Assembly (NCBI GenBank): GCA_945878065.1
Contig: CAMDXA010000024.1
Location: 1 to 31,978, forward strand
Reading direction: 5' to 3'
Length of the DNA stretch: 31,978 nucleotides
From: Bordetella parapertussis
GTDB lineage: Bacteria; Pseudomonadota; Gammaproteobacteria; Burkholderiales; Burkholderiaceae_C
Part shown: positions 1-8,568 of the stretch, one piece after another
Layout: every line of letters begins with the position of its first letter
Position numbering within the stretch: position 1 is the stretch's first letter
The notes under the pieces: generated by a model
Database searches by the model: none
What the model was told of the DNA's origin: nothing
The model's input: only the letters and a program-made list of their open reading frames with translations
Position numbers and translations under genes: made by a program

Positions 1-221
1 AGGTTGTTGCCTCGGGCGCGAAGCCGCTTGAGAACTTCTAAGCCGTGCATCTTGGGCAGGCCTAAATCGAGGATGATGAGATCAAACTCTTGCGAGGTCA
101 TCAAAGCGGCATCGGCTTCGGTGCCGTTGGCGACATGGTCGACGGCAGCGCCGGACGCTCGCAGGGTTCGCAACAAACCGTCTGCCAGCACCTGGTCATC
201 TTCAGCGATCAGTATGCGCAT
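1..221 (-). CDS. Response regulator, receiver domain (3' part outside window)
   Basis: Two-component response regulator; the receiver domain takes phosphate from a partner histidine kinase. Only the first 73 codons are here, because the gene runs off the left edge. It starts MRILIAEDDQ. The acidic pocket is E7-D8-D9 and the likely phosphorylated Asp is D52 in LILDLGLP, a pattern typical of OmpR/PhoB-type regulators of the TctD/QseB kind. The ATG at 221 has a GGGAG Shine-Dalgarno about 9 nt upstream. The DNA-binding domain is not visible, so the OmpR assignment is an inference from the receiver sequence. A kinase gene probably follows outside the window. The 76 bp between this start and the marR-type stop probably hold its own promoter. 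Confidence 0.88.
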   Translation of the reverse strand, partial: MRILIAEDDQVLADGLLRTLRASGAAVDHVANGTEADAALMTSQEFDLIILDLGLPKMHGLEVLKRLRARGNN

Positions 222-297
222 ACGCTTGACTCCCCTCGACTGTGTGTTTTCCATTCTAGGTTGAACTTAGAGGCAGATTCACAGTAAATGATGGGGG

Positions 298-786
298 TTA
301 ACGCCAGTCTGCGGCATAGGCTTCCAGCCCCAAGCTGACAACGGTGGCCACATCGGCACCCACCTCTTGGCGAAATTCTTCTTCGGTTTGGGCGGTGGCA
401 GCTTCAAAGGCTTTCAGCCATGAAAGACCTGTCTCGGTAAACACAATGCGCTTGGCACGCGCGTCCGCCTCGTCGTCTTCACGCCGCACCACGCCCCAGG
501 CCACGCATTGGTTGACCAAGTCGCCCATGGCTTGCTTGCTCATGCCGGCCATGGCAGCGAGTTCATTCAACCTTGCGCCCTGCAAAGGCAGGTGCCGTGT
601 GATGTGGATGTGCGCCGCACTCACCTTGTCACGCGCCGCCAAATTGGACAAGGCCAAGGGCGCGTCAATGTGCTGTGCCATCAGCGTCAACACCCGTGCG
701 TCAAAGCGGCGCATGGCGTGGCCCAGCAGACGCCCGAGATGCGATTGCCGCCAGTCTTGGGCGGAGGGGAGCAGATTAAAAGCCAT
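298..786 (-). CDS. MarR-family transcriptional regulator
   Basis: Probable winged-helix regulator of 162 aa. It has an N-terminal helical dimerisation segment (DWRQSHLGRLLGHAMRRFD) and a central helix-turn-helix (LNELAAMAGMSKQAMGDLVNQ). The wing is charged (VRREDDEADARAKRIVFTETG), and a C-terminal helix completes a layout typical of MarR proteins. I chose the ATG at 786. An in-frame TTG at 813 would add nine residues, but no Shine-Dalgarno decides between them. The gene is divergent from recA and its start lies just beside the recA -35 element, so the two promoters share a short region. The ligand and target genes cannot be read from the sequence. Confidence 0.8.
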   Translation of the reverse strand: MAFNLLPSAQDWRQSHLGRLLGHAMRRFDARVLTLMAQHIDAPLALSNLAARDKVSAAHIHITRHLPLQGARLNELAAMAGMSKQAMGDLVNQCVAWGVVRREDDEADARAKRIVFTETGLSWLKAFEAATAQTEEEFRQEVGADVATVVSLGLEAYAADWR

Positions 787-821
787 GGCTATATCGTAAG
801 GCAAACTGACCAAAAATAGTG

Positions 822-850
822 TTTACAAAGATATATAGAGCGGATAAAGT
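822..850 (+). promoter_or_regulatory. Likely sigma-70 promoter of recA
   Basis: A -35-like TTTACA at 822-827 is followed after exactly 17 bp by a -10-like TAAAGT at 845-850. Transcription would start near 857, inside the first LexA-box-like dyad. This is the geometry expected for an SOS-repressed promoter. The hexamers are imperfect, so the call rests on spacing and location. Confidence 0.55.
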
Positions 851-851
851 A

Positions 852-867
852 CTGTTCAAGCATCCAG
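852..867 (+). promoter_or_regulatory. LexA-box-like site 1 (CTGT-N8-CCAG)
   Basis: The sequence CTGTTCAAGCATCCAG matches the CTGT-N8-ACAG LexA consensus with one mismatch in the right half-site. It starts immediately after the -10 hexamer of the recA promoter, so bound LexA would block RNA polymerase. It lies one base from the perfect box at 869-884. Confidence 0.5.
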
Positions 868-868
868 C

Positions 869-884
869 CTGTGGTTAGTAACAG
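869..884 (+). promoter_or_regulatory. LexA box (perfect CTGT-N8-ACAG)
   Basis: CTGTGGTTAGTAACAG fits the LexA consensus exactly and extends to CCTGT...ACAGG as a 5-bp palindromic arm pair. It lies in the recA 5' untranslated region, 45 bp before the ATG. Together with the weaker box at 852-867 it implies LexA repression and SOS induction of recA-recX. Confidence 0.78.
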
Positions 885-928
885 GTTTCGATGTGTCTCA
901 CAACCCATTGACCTTAAAGGAGATTTCC

Positions 929-1990
929 ATGGACAACGTGAAAAGCATCGCCGCCGCAGGCGAAAAGGCAAAAGCACTGCAAGCCGCCTTGGCCCAAATT
1001 GAAAAGCAGTTTGGCAAGGGCACCATCATGCGTTTGGGCGAGGGCGAGGCCATCGAAGACATCCAAGTGGTGTCCACCGGATCGCTGGGTCTCGACGTGG
1101 CCTTGGGCGTGGGCGGTCTGCCACGCGGTCGTGTCATCGAAATTTACGGCCCCGAGTCCTCAGGCAAAACCACCCTTACTTTGCAAGTCATTGCTGAAAT
1201 GCAAAAAATGGCCGGCACCTGTGCCTTTGTGGATGCCGAGCATGCCTTGGACGTTCAATACGCGCAAAAACTGGGCGTCAATCTGCAAGAGTTGCTCATC
1301 AGCCAACCAGACACTGGCGAGCAAGCGCTGGAAATTGTCGACAGCTTGGTGCGCTCGGGCGCGGTCGACCTCATCGTCATCGACTCGGTGGCGGCTTTGA
1401 CCCCTAAGGCCGAGTTGGAAGGCGAAATGGGCGACTCCCTGCCCGGCCTGCAAGCCCGTCTCATGAGCCAAGCCCTGCGCAAGCTCACCGCGCACATCAA
1501 GAAAACCAATTGCACCGTCATTTTCATTAACCAAATTCGCATGAAGATCGGCGTCATGTTCGGCTCACCCGAAACCACCACCGGCGGTAACGCACTCAAG
1601 TTTTACGCTTCGGTTCGCTTAGACATTCGCCGCACCGGCACCATCAAAAAAGGCGAAGAGGCCATCGGCAACGAGACCAAAGTCAAAGTGGTGAAAAACA
1701 AAGTGGCGCCACCGTTCAAAACCGCCGAGTTCGACATCTTGTTCGGCGAAGGCATCAGCCGCCACGGTGAAATCATCGACATGGGTGTGATCGCCAAAAT
1801 CGTTGACAAATCCGGCGCATGGTATGCCTACAAAGGCGAAAAAATCGGCCAAGGCCGCGACAACTCACGCGAGTTTTTGCGCGAGAACCCTGAATTGGCG
1901 ATTGAAATCGAAAACAAAGTGCGCGAGTCCCTCAACATTCCTTTGCTCGCTGTGGAAGTTGAAGAAACCAAACTGCAAGCTGTCAAGTGA
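929..1990 (+). CDS. recA: RecA recombinase
   Basis: 353-aa RecA, the usual length. It polymerises on single-stranded DNA, catalyses homologous strand exchange and promotes LexA autocleavage in the SOS response. Visible motifs are Walker A GPESSGKT (residues 74-81), the [11 protein letters not shown]alker B strand ending at D152, and the MAW/L2 region with [20 protein letters not shown]. An acidic C-terminal tail follows. The ATG at 929 was preferred over an upstream in-frame ATG at 893 because AAAGGAG lies just before it and the protein then begins at the usual RecA N-terminus. Two LexA-box-like sites and a -35/-10 pair lie upstream. recX overlaps the stop codon. Confidence 0.99.
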   Translation: MDNVKSIAAAGEKAKALQAALAQIEKQFGKGTIMRLGEGEAIEDIQVVSTGSLGLDVALGVGGLPRGRVIEIYGPESSGKTTLTLQVIAEMQKMAGTCAFVDAEHALDVQYAQKLGVNLQELLISQPDTGEQALEIVDSLVRSGAVDLIVIDSVAALTPKAELEGEMGDSLPGLQARLMSQALRKLTAHIKKTNCTVIFINQIRMKIGVMFGSPETTTGGNALKFYASVRLDIRRTGTIKKGEEAIGNETKVKVVKNKVAPPFKTAEFDILFGEGISRHGEIIDMGVIAKIVDKSGAWYAYKGEKIGQGRDNSREFLRENPELAIEIENKVRESLNIPLLAVEVEETKLQAVK

Positions 1991-2505
1991 GCCAAGTGTT
2001 TCAGTTGATACAAGGCGGTGCCAGCAACGCGGTGTCTGAGCAGCAAGCGCAGACACCTTTGCAGCCCTCCCCCAAGGCGCGCGCGGTCAGCCTGCTGGCG
2101 CAACGTGAATACTCTCGACAGGCTTTGGTGGAGAAACTCACCGCAGAGGGACAAAGCCCCGAAGAACTGGCACTGGCCCTCGACCAATTGCAAGCGCGCG
2201 GTTTGGTCGACGACACCCGGGTGGCTGAAACACTGGTCAACCGCCGCGCCGGCAAATTGGGCGGCATGCGCATGCGACAAGAATTGCAAGCCAAGGGCTT
2301 GTCCCCCGAGGTCGTCGCCGACACCATGGCCGGTTTGAAAGCCTCAGAGCTGGCGCGTGCTCAGGCTATTTGGCTGAAAAAATTCGGACAAGTGGCCAAT
2401 GACGCCGCCAGCCGCAATCGCCAAGCCAGGTTTCTGGCGACGCGGGGTTTTTCCAGTGATCTGGTGCGCCAAGTGGTGTCGGGTTTGGGCGAAGAAGAAG
2501 TTTAA
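1987..2505 (+). CDS. recX: RecX regulatory protein
   Basis: 172-aa RecX, a small helical protein that caps and limits RecA filaments. It shows the helical repeat pattern of the family: [16 protein letters not shown] near the N-terminus, then [20 protein letters not shown], then [20 protein letters not shown] last repeat contains [18 protein letters not shown]. The GTG start at 1987 overlaps the recA stop in a GTGA junction, so translation is coupled to recA and the same SOS promoter should serve both. The gene ends four bases before the convergent argC stop, and I see no clear terminator in that junction. Confidence 0.93.
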   Translation: MSQVFQLIQGGASNAVSEQQAQTPLQPSPKARAVSLLAQREYSRQALVEKLTAEGQSPEELALALDQLQARGLVDDTRVAETLVNRRAGKLGGMRMRQELQAKGLSPEVVADTMAGLKASELARAQAIWLKKFGQVANDAASRNRQARFLATRGFSSDLVRQVVSGLGEEEV

Positions 2506-2509
2506 AAAA

Positions 2510-3436
2510 TCAGTGTTGCAGCATCAACCGAATGTTTTGCACCGCCGCACCACTTGCGCCTTTGCCCAGATTGTCCAGACGCGCCATCAACACCGCATGG
2601 CCGTGTTCGGGGTTTGAAAAAACACGCAACTCCATCAGGTTGGTGTCGTTCAAAGCCGTGGCGTCCAGCTTCAAATCTTCCGTCGGTGGCAATACTTTCA
2701 CAGTTGGGTGCTGCGAATCATTGGTGCGTGCATAGTGTTCATGCAGAGCGGTATGCAAATCCTCAGCGCTTACTTTCCCAGGCAACTGGGCCAAATGCAA
2801 CGGAATTTGCACAATCATGCCTTGCTTGAAATTGCCCACACTCGGTACAAACAGCGGGCGGGTTTTCAAGCCTGTGCAATGCATGATCTCGGGAATATGT
2901 TTGTGCGACAAGCCCAGCGCATAGGCTTCAAACAATGGGGCTTGACCCGCCTCATACGTTTCGATCATGGCGCGTCCGCCGCCTGAATAGCCACTCACCG
3001 ACGGCAAGCTCAGCGGGAAATCTGCAGGAATCAATCCGGCATCCACCAAAGGTCGGATCAAGGCGATCGCACCAGTGGCATAGCAGCCCGGGTTGGCCAC
3101 GCGGGAGGCATCAGCTATCAGCTGGGCTTGTCCCTGACACAACTCAGCAAATCCATAAACCCACGCGGGATCGGTGCGATGTGCCGTGGACGCGTCGACG
3201 ATACGCGGACGCTGACCGCTTAAGCTGTCGATCATGGCCACCGATTCTTTGGCGGCATCGTCATGCAAGCACAGCACTACCAGTGCCACTTCAGCCATCA
3301 GAGCCGCTTTGGCGACAGGGTTTTTTCGCTCAAGCGGGTCAATGCTGACCAAGGTCACTTCGGGCATCAAGGCCAGACGTTCGCGGATTTGTAGGCCAGT
3401 GGTTCCGGCTTCGCCATCGATGAAGACTTTGAACAT
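2510..3436 (-). CDS. argC: N-acetyl-gamma-glutamyl-phosphate reductase (short, type 2)
   Basis: Third enzyme of arginine biosynthesis: reduces N-acetylglutamyl phosphate to the semialdehyde with NADPH, in the cytoplasm. At 308 aa it fits the shorter type 2 ArgC family. The nucleotide-binding loop GEAGTTG is at residues 8-14. The catalytic cysteine is C118 in ANPGCYATG, and the histidine motif SHKHIPE is at about 177-183. The gene stands alone on the minus strand between recX and sucC, with no other arg gene nearby. The 211 bp to sucC contain a perfect 7-bp dyad (3515-3534) that could belong to its control region. Confidence 0.95.
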   Translation of the reverse strand: MFKVFIDGEAGTTGLQIRERLALMPEVTLVSIDPLERKNPVAKAALMAEVALVVLCLHDDAAKESVAMIDSLSGQRPRIVDASTAHRTDPAWVYGFAELCQGQAQLIADASRVANPGCYATGAIALIRPLVDAGLIPADFPLSLPSVSGYSGGGRAMIETYEAGQAPLFEAYALGLSHKHIPEIMHCTGLKTRPLFVPSVGNFKQGMIVQIPLHLAQLPGKVSAEDLHTALHEHYARTNDSQHPTVKVLPPTEDLKLDATALNDTNLMELRVFSNPEHGHAVLMARLDNLGKGASGAAVQNIRLMLQH

Positions 3437-3514
3437 GAAAAACTTTCTTGAAGAAATTCGACACCCGATGTGGAATACTCAGACCACACAACAGCTTGAA
3501 GCCGGCGGTGCAAG

Positions 3515-3534
3515 GCTGTCAAACAACTGACAGC
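3515..3534. repeat. Perfect 7-bp inverted repeat in the argC/sucC intergenic region
   Basis: GCTGTCA, a 6-base loop AACAAC, then TGACAGC. The dyad lies in the region shared by the divergent argC and sucC genes, about 80 bp upstream of the argC start. The minus strand reads TTGACA within it, which could double as a -35 element for argC. It resembles a LexA box but has 10 rather than 8 bases between CTGT and ACAG. An operator or small hairpin are both possible. Confidence 0.35.
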
Positions 3535-3647
3535 AAACCCGCGTTTTGATGCAATGCAGCATGATACATTTCGTGCCAGTTCAGCCCGATAGGGGCATGC
3601 ATGATGTTCTGCGACGGCGGCAGACATCGGATTGAAAGCGAGTTCTT

Positions 3648-4811
3648 ATGAAAATACATGAATACCAAGGCAAGGAGATCTTGCGCCAGTTCGCAGTGCC
3701 CGTTCCACGTGGCATCGCGGCATTCACCGTACAAGAGGCCGTGGAAGCGGCACAAAAACTCGGGGGCCCAGTCTGGGTGGTGAAAGCGCAGATACACGCT
3801 GGCGGCCGCGGCAAGGGCGGCGGCGTGAAAGTCGCCAAAAGCATTGAAGACGTCAAACGTCTGGCCAGCGAAATTTTGGGGATGCAGTTGGTCACCCACC
3901 AAACTGGCCCAGCTGGTCAAAAAGTCAGGCGCTTGTACATAGAAGATGGCGCTGACATTCAAAAAGAATACTACGTGTCATTGGTCACTGACCGCGCTTC
4001 GCAAAGCATTGCATTCATCGCATCCAGCGAAGGTGGAATGGACATCGAACAAGTCGCGCATGACACCCCGCAAAAAATCATCACCGAATTGATCGATCCC
4101 ATGCAAGGGCTGGGAGACACGCAAGCCAAAAAAATCGCTGATGCCATAGGAATTCCGGCCGACTCCACCGCACAGGCGGTCGATGTGTTCAAAAAGCTAT
4201 ACGCCTGCTATATGGACACAGACGCTTCACTGGTGGAAATCAACCCACTCAACCGCGACAGCAAAGGCAACATCATGGCGCTGGACGCCAAGTTCAACTT
4301 TGACGCCAACGCGTTGTTTCGCCACCCAGAGATCGTGGCCTACCGCGATCTCGATGAAGAAGATGCGGCGGAAATAGAAGCCTCCAAATTCGACTTGGCC
4401 TACATCAGCTTAGATGGCAATATCGGTTGCTTGGTCAATGGCGCGGGACTGGCCATGGCCACCATGGACACCATCAAATTGTTTGGTGCCGAGCCCGCCA
4501 ACTTTTTGGATGTCGGCGGTGGCGCTACCCCGGAGAAAGTCACTGAAGCGTTCAAGATCATGTTGAAGAATCCCAAGGTCGAAGCCATATTGGTCAACAT
4601 CTTTGGCGGCATCATGAAATGCGACACGATTGCACATGGTGTCATCACCGCATGCAAAGCCGTCAACCTAAAGGTTCCGCTGGTGGTGCGCATGAAGGGC
4701 ACCAACGAAGACCTGGGCAAAAAAATGCTGGCCGAATCTGGCCTGCCCATCATCAGCGCCAACACCATGGCGCAAGCCGCTCAAGCCGTTGTGGCTGCAT
4801 TGAAAGCTTGA
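3648..4811 (+). CDS. sucC: Succinyl-CoA synthetase (ADP-forming) beta subunit
   Basis: Beta subunit of the TCA-cycle enzyme that converts succinyl-CoA to succinate while making ATP; it works as an alpha2beta2 complex with SucD. At 387 aa it has the normal length. The ATP-grasp domain is N-terminal, with [14 protein letters not shown] at 46-59 and metal-binding E197/N199 in LVEINPL. D213 follows in ALDAKFN. The C-terminal CoA-ligase domain shows [18 protein letters not shown], the GGGATPEKV loop and [10 protein letters not shown] at 317-326. The ATG at 3648 gives the canonical [11 protein letters not shown]-terminus, although its Shine-Dalgarno is weak. sucD follows after 3 bp. Confidence 0.98.
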   Translation: MKIHEYQGKEILRQFAVPVPRGIAAFTVQEAVEAAQKLGGPVWVVKAQIHAGGRGKGGGVKVAKSIEDVKRLASEILGMQLVTHQTGPAGQKVRRLYIEDGADIQKEYYVSLVTDRASQSIAFIASSEGGMDIEQVAHDTPQKIITELIDPMQGLGDTQAKKIADAIGIPADSTAQAVDVFKKLYACYMDTDASLVEINPLNRDSKGNIMALDAKFNFDANALFRHPEIVAYRDLDEEDAAEIEASKFDLAYISLDGNIGCLVNGAGLAMATMDTIKLFGAEPANFLDVGGGATPEKVTEAFKIMLKNPKVEAILVNIFGGIMKCDTIAHGVITACKAVNLKVPLVVRMKGTNEDLGKKMLAESGLPIISANTMAQAAQAVVAALKA

Positions 4812-4814
4812 TAT

Positions 4815-5708
4815 ATGTCCATCTTCATCAACAAAGACACCAAGGTTATTACCCAAGGCATCACTGGCAAGACCGGCCAGTTTCATACAGAAAAATGCCA
4901 AGAATATGCCAATGGCAAACACTGCTTTGTCGCGGGCGTGAACCCGAAAAAAGCCGGTGAATCCATTTTCAATATCCCGATTTATGCCTCGGTCAAAGAA
5001 GCGGCGCACGAAACAGGCGCAACAGTCTCTGTCATTTACGTGCCGCCTGCTGGTGCGGCCGATGCGATTTGGGAAGCCGTAGAAGCAGACTTGGACTTGG
5101 CCATTTGCATCACCGAAGGCATCCCGGTACGCGACATGCTGATGGTGCGCAACCGCATGAAAGCCAAAGAAGCCGCTGGCGGCAAACGCACGCTGCTGCT
5201 TGGTCCCAACTGCCCGGGCCTGATCACACCTGAGGAAATCAAAATCGGCATCATGCCCGGTCATATCCACCGCAAAGGTCGCATTGGCGTGGTGTCCCGC
5301 TCTGGAACCTTGACCTATGAAGCCGTGGCGCAACTGACCGAAATCGGTCTGGGCCAGTCCAGCGCGGTCGGCATTGGCGGCGACCCGATCAACGGCTTGA
5401 AACACATTGACGTGATGCGTGCCTTCAATGACGACCCAGACACCGATGCCGTCATCATGATCGGTGAAATCGGCGGACCCGACGAAGCCGAAGCCGCACG
5501 CTGGTGCAAAGCAAATATGAAAAAGCCCATCGTCGGTTTCATCGCCGGTGTGACTGCACCTGCGGGCAAACGCATGGGACACGCCGGCGCCTTGATCAGT
5601 GGCGGCGCGGATACGGCCGAGGCCAAATTGGCCGTGATGGAAGAATGCGGCTTCAAAATCACACGCAACCCGTCAGAAATGGGCAAATTGCTCAAGGCCA
5701 TGCTCTGA
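4815..5708 (+). CDS. sucD: Succinyl-CoA synthetase alpha subunit
   Basis: Alpha subunit of succinyl-CoA synthetase. It binds CoA and carries the phosphohistidine intermediate. At 297 aa it has the usual length. The N-terminal CoA-binding fold has GITGKTGQFHT at 15-25. LGPNCPGLITP (129-139) and the GVVSRSGTLTYE segment are in the middle. The phosphorylated histidine is H256 in GKRMGHAGALISGG. The gene begins three bases after the sucC stop, so the pair is one transcription unit. A 7-bp inverted repeat 24 bp downstream may end or weaken transcription before the pilin gene. Confidence 0.98.
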   Translation: MSIFINKDTKVITQGITGKTGQFHTEKCQEYANGKHCFVAGVNPKKAGESIFNIPIYASVKEAAHETGATVSVIYVPPAGAADAIWEAVEADLDLAICITEGIPVRDMLMVRNRMKAKEAAGGKRTLLLGPNCPGLITPEEIKIGIMPGHIHRKGRIGVVSRSGTLTYEAVAQLTEIGLGQSSAVGIGGDPINGLKHIDVMRAFNDDPDTDAVIMIGEIGGPDEAEAARWCKANMKKPIVGFIAGVTAPAGKRMGHAGALISGGADTAEAKLAVMEECGFKITRNPSEMGKLLKAML

Positions 5709-5731
5709 TTCAGTTTGCTAAAAAAGCTGCT

Positions 5732-5752
5732 TGCAGGTTGAGATTACCTGCA
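5732..5752 (+). terminator. Possible hairpin after sucD
   Basis: TGCAGGT and ACCTGCA form a perfect 7-bp stem with a 7-base loop, 24 bp after the sucD stop. There is no convincing T-tract afterwards, so an intrinsic terminator is only tentative. It could instead be a processing or attenuation hairpin ahead of the pilin gene. Confidence 0.35.
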
Positions 5753-5832
5753 CAATTTCGAAAGCGTTGCTCGCATCGCTTCACACTTCGGTGTTGACAA
5801 TGGGTGACATTGAAACTACCCAGGAGTCTTTT

Positions 5833-6345
5833 ATGCGGCAGCGCAAACAGCAAGGATTTACATTGATCGAATTGATGGTGGTGGTTGCCATCATTGGCAT
5901 ATTGGCCGCTTTGGCGGTCCCAGCCTACCAAGATTACAGCGTGCGCGCCCGTGTCAGCGAAGGTTTGACATTGGCCGCCACCGCTAAAGCGCAGGTGCAA
6001 GATGTGTTCAACAGCGGAAGTTCAACTGCCACGGGTTATGCCAATGGCTACCAATCACCCACTGCCACAGCCAATATCAAAAGCATTTCCATCGACGCTG
6101 CTTCAGGCATCATCAGCATCAACACACAAAAAAATGCAGGTGATGGTTTGTTGCTGTTGGTGCCCTATACCGGAGAAGCCACAGCGGCCAGCCTGTTGCC
6201 CGACGCCACGGCAGAGTTCAGCATGCCTGAACAATCGGTCGTGGCTTGGCGCTGCATGGCAAAAGGGGCCAGCGCGCCTACAGGCTTGACATTGGGTGCC
6301 ACGCCAACCTTGCTGGCGAAATATGCGCCCACAGAATGCAGGTAA
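5833..6345 (+). CDS. pilA: Type IV major pilin (PilA-like)
   Basis: 170-aa prepilin that would be cleaved and N-methylated by PilD and assembled into type IV pili. The leader MRQRKQQG ends at the Gly of the prepilin peptidase site, followed by FTLIEL with the conserved Glu at mature position 5. A hydrophobic alpha-1 helix (residues about 12-33) follows. The variable C-terminal domain holds a cysteine pair, C141 and C169, that could form the D-region disulfide loop. The start at 5833 was chosen for the GGAG 4-5 bases before it and for the short leader; an upstream in-frame ATG at 5731 would give an unusually long leader. No other pilus gene is in the window. Confidence 0.92.
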   Translation: MRQRKQQGFTLIELMVVVAIIGILAALAVPAYQDYSVRARVSEGLTLAATAKAQVQDVFNSGSSTATGYANGYQSPTATANIKSISIDAASGIISINTQKNAGDGLLLLVPYTGEATAASLLPDATAEFSMPEQSVVAWRCMAKGASAPTGLTLGATPTLLAKYAPTECR

Positions 6346-6438
6346 TGCCGGACCACAGTAGTCATGAAAAAAGCATCCCCGGCAATTGCGTTGACGGTGC
6401 TTTCAAAGGCATTCATAGAGCGTGCAGCAGGGTGAGTT

Positions 6439-6912
6439 TCAAACCGCCACAAAACTCCCTGACTTCCCGCCATGCTTCTCCAGCAACTTCACGCCGGTGA
6501 TGGTCATGCCCCGGTCGACCGCTTTGCACATGTCATAAATGGTGAGCAAGGCCACTTGGACGGCGGTTAAAGCTTCCATTTCCACGCCGGTTTGGCCATG
6601 GGTTTCCACCGTGGCGGTGCAAGTGACACGGGCCGGATCGTGGTGTGTAGAAAAATCAACAGCAACCCGGGTCAAAGCCAGTGGGTGACACAAAGGGATC
6701 AAATCAGCCGTTTTTTTGGCGCCCTGGATACCCGCGATACGGGCGATACCAATCACATCTCCTTTTTTAGCCGTGCCTGATTCAATCAATTGCAAGGTGG
6801 CGGGCAGCATGTGTATTTCGCCGGTGGCGACTGCAATGCGGTGCGTGCTGGTTTTGGGGCCGACATCGACCATGTGCGCTTGACCTTGTGCATCGAAATG
6901 GGTGAGAGACAT
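6439..6912 (-). CDS. moaC: Cyclic pyranopterin monophosphate synthase MoaC
   Basis: 157-aa MoaC, which with MoaA makes cyclic pyranopterin monophosphate, the first intermediate of molybdenum cofactor synthesis. Motifs are [14 protein letters not shown] near the N-terminus, the substrate-binding PLCHPL with H76, [10 protein letters not shown] at 109-118, and [11 protein letters not shown] with D127 and K130, which align with the catalytic Asp/Lys pair. It stands alone here, with the pilin gene convergent on one side and the metalloprotease gene divergent on the other. The 93 bp between its stop and the pilin stop hold no gene that I can support. Confidence 0.97.
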   Translation of the reverse strand: MSLTHFDAQGQAHMVDVGPKTSTHRIAVATGEIHMLPATLQLIESGTAKKGDVIGIARIAGIQGAKKTADLIPLCHPLALTRVAVDFSTHHDPARVTCTATVETHGQTGVEMEALTAVQVALLTIYDMCKAVDRGMTITGVKLLEKHGGKSGSFVAV

Positions 6913-6940
6913 GCTGTGAACCTGTTGTGTAAAAAACCAT

Positions 6941-6981
6941 TGTTACCCGCTCTGTGCAACGCAGATGCCCGAGGGGTAACA
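6941..6981. repeat. Inverted repeat between moaC and the M48 peptidase gene
   Basis: TGTTACCC at 6941-6948 pairs perfectly with GGGTAACA at 6974-6981. Allowing one bulged base, CTC/GAG adds three more pairs inside. The dyad ends eight bases before the GTG start of the peptidase and lies about 30 bp from the moaC start. It could be an operator for either gene or a leader hairpin next to the peptidase ribosome-binding region. Confidence 0.35.
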
Positions 6982-6988
6982 TCCTCAG

Positions 6989-8563
6989 GTGGATCATACG
7001 ATTAGCGGTAACAAGCCTTTGAACAAACTGTTTACCTATTCGCAAAAACTGGCTCTGGCCTTGGCCATGGCAGGTGCGGTGCTGGGCGCCGCCGCACAAA
7101 CGACCTCACGCTTGCCAAATATTGGCGACGGCAACAGCATGAGTGTGCCCCAGGAAAAACGGCTGGGCGAATCCATCATGCGCCAATTGATGCGCGATCC
7201 GGACTACATGGACGACCCGGTGTTGGTGGATTATTTGCAATCCATTTGGTTGCCCTTGCGCGACGCTGCCCGCCAATTGGGCAACCTGTCGCCAGAGCTG
7301 GATGAGACGTTTTCCTGGGATTTGATGTTGGTCAGAGACCGTTCGGTGAATGCATTTGCCTTGCCTGGCGGGTTCATGGGCGTGCATTTAGGTTTGATTG
7401 CCGTGGTGTCGAATAAAGACGAGCTGGCCGGTGTCATGGGCCATGAATTGAGTCATGTGACGCAGCGACACATCGCCCGCATGCAAGACAGCCAAAGCAA
7501 GCAAACTCCTTGGCTGATTGGCAGTTTTTTATTGGGCGTGCTGGCGGCCAGTCGCAGCCCTGATGCGGCAAATGCGCTGATCATGGGTGGCACTGCCGGT
7601 GTGGCACAAGGTCAATTGAATTTTTCGAGAGACATGGAAAGAGAGGCCGATCGCTTGGGTTTTGCGGTCAGTACCCAGGCGGGTTTTGAAGCACAAGGCG
7701 TGGTCAGTATGTTTCAAAAATTGGCCCAGGCATCACGATTGAATGACAGCGGCGGTTTTCCCTACTTGCGCAGCCACCCTTTGACCACAGAGCGTATAGG
7801 TGACATGCAAGCGCGTATCGGCGTAAACGCCATCAGCACAAACAGCAGTGTTGGAACTTGGGAGCATATGTTGATGGCTGGCCGCGCCAAAGCTTTGATG
7901 AGTACCCGTGTAGAAGACATAGAAAATTTGACCAAGTCGTACGAGGCTGAGCAACAAACCACTGAAAAAAATCCACAGCGACAGGCTATGGTGGCTTATG
8001 CCGCAGCCATGGGTTACGCCAAGCAAAGATCCATGGACAAGGCCCGATTGGCAGCACAGTCCTTGGTGCCATTGGTGGCAGATGACCCGGTGGGTTTGCG
8101 CGAAGTGAAATGGTTGCTGGCTGATATTGAGCGTCAAGCAGGTAACCCCAATGGATGCTTAAACGGTTTGCGCGACCAACACAAGCAACGCGCTTGGGTA
8201 TTGTTGCGGGCGCAATGCCAACTCGCGACCAAAGACATCGCCATGGCGCGCAGTGCCACTGAAAATATACAACTGCGCTTGGCGCAGTTTCCACGCGATC
8301 CGCTGGCTTGGGATATGGTGGCGCAGGCCTACGAACACATCGGACAACCCTTGCAAGCGATTCGCGCCGATGCCGAATCTCGCGCGGTGCGCTGGGACGA
8401 GGTCGCTGCCATCGACCGTTTGCGCGCGGGCCAAGAACTGGCGAAACGTCTCACCCAACAAGGAAAAATGGATTTGGCCGCACAACAAGAGGCCAACATC
8501 ATCGACTCGCGTTTGCGCGCCTTGGAGTCGATTCGATTAGAGCTATTGCGACCGCAACCATAA
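6989..8563 (+). CDS. M48 family metalloprotease, BepA/YfgC-like
   Basis: 524-aa exported zinc metallopeptidase with a helical C-terminus. In E. coli the related BepA is a periplasmic protease and chaperone that assists outer-membrane assembly of LptD and degrades stalled proteins. A hydrophobic signal segment lies at about 20-36, ending GAAAQ. The zinc-binding HELSH motif is at 152-156, and the third ligand is probably a Glu in EREAD (217-221). The conserved GGFMGVHLGLI segment lies just before HELSH. Residues after about 300 are helix-rich and compatible with TPR repeats. The start is uncertain: GTG at 6989 and TTG at 7019 are both possible, and the ATG inside the signal segment is too late. 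A small cytoplasmic protein gene follows after 5 bp. Confidence 0.9.
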   Translation: MDHTISGNKPLNKLFTYSQKLALALAMAGAVLGAAAQTTSRLPNIGDGNSMSVPQEKRLGESIMRQLMRDPDYMDDPVLVDYLQSIWLPLRDAARQLGNLSPELDETFSWDLMLVRDRSVNAFALPGGFMGVHLGLIAVVSNKDELAGVMGHELSHVTQRHIARMQDSQSKQTPWLIGSFLLGVLAASRSPDAANALIMGGTAGVAQGQLNFSRDMEREADRLGFAVSTQAGFEAQGVVSMFQKLAQASRLNDSGGFPYLRSHPLTTERIGDMQARIGVNAISTNSSVGTWEHMLMAGRAKALMSTRVEDIENLTKSYEAEQQTTEKNPQRQAMVAYAAAMGYAKQRSMDKARLAAQSLVPLVADDPVGLREVKWLLADIERQAGNPNGCLNGLRDQHKQRAWVLLRAQCQLATKDIAMARSATENIQLRLAQFPRDPLAWDMVAQAYEHIGQPLQAIRADAESRAVRWDEVAAIDRLRAGQELAKRLTQQGKMDLAAQQEANIIDSRLRALESIRLELLRPQP

Positions 8564-8568
8564 ACCTC

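Noticed and set aside
4668..5582. Long open frame (304 codons) on the minus strand across sucC/sucD
   Set aside because: Antisense to two clear enzymes; composition is that of a shadow frame (His/Phe/Asp/Gly-rich), with no recognisable motif.
5794..5822. TTGACA as -35 of a pilin promoter
   Set aside because: The matching -10 position reads TACCCA and would start transcription only a few bases before the ATG, leaving no room for the Shine-Dalgarno.
6346..6438. TGCCGG...CCGGCA arms as a bidirectional terminator between the pilin gene and moaC
   Set aside because: Six-base arms with a loop of about 27 bases and no T-tract are not convincing.
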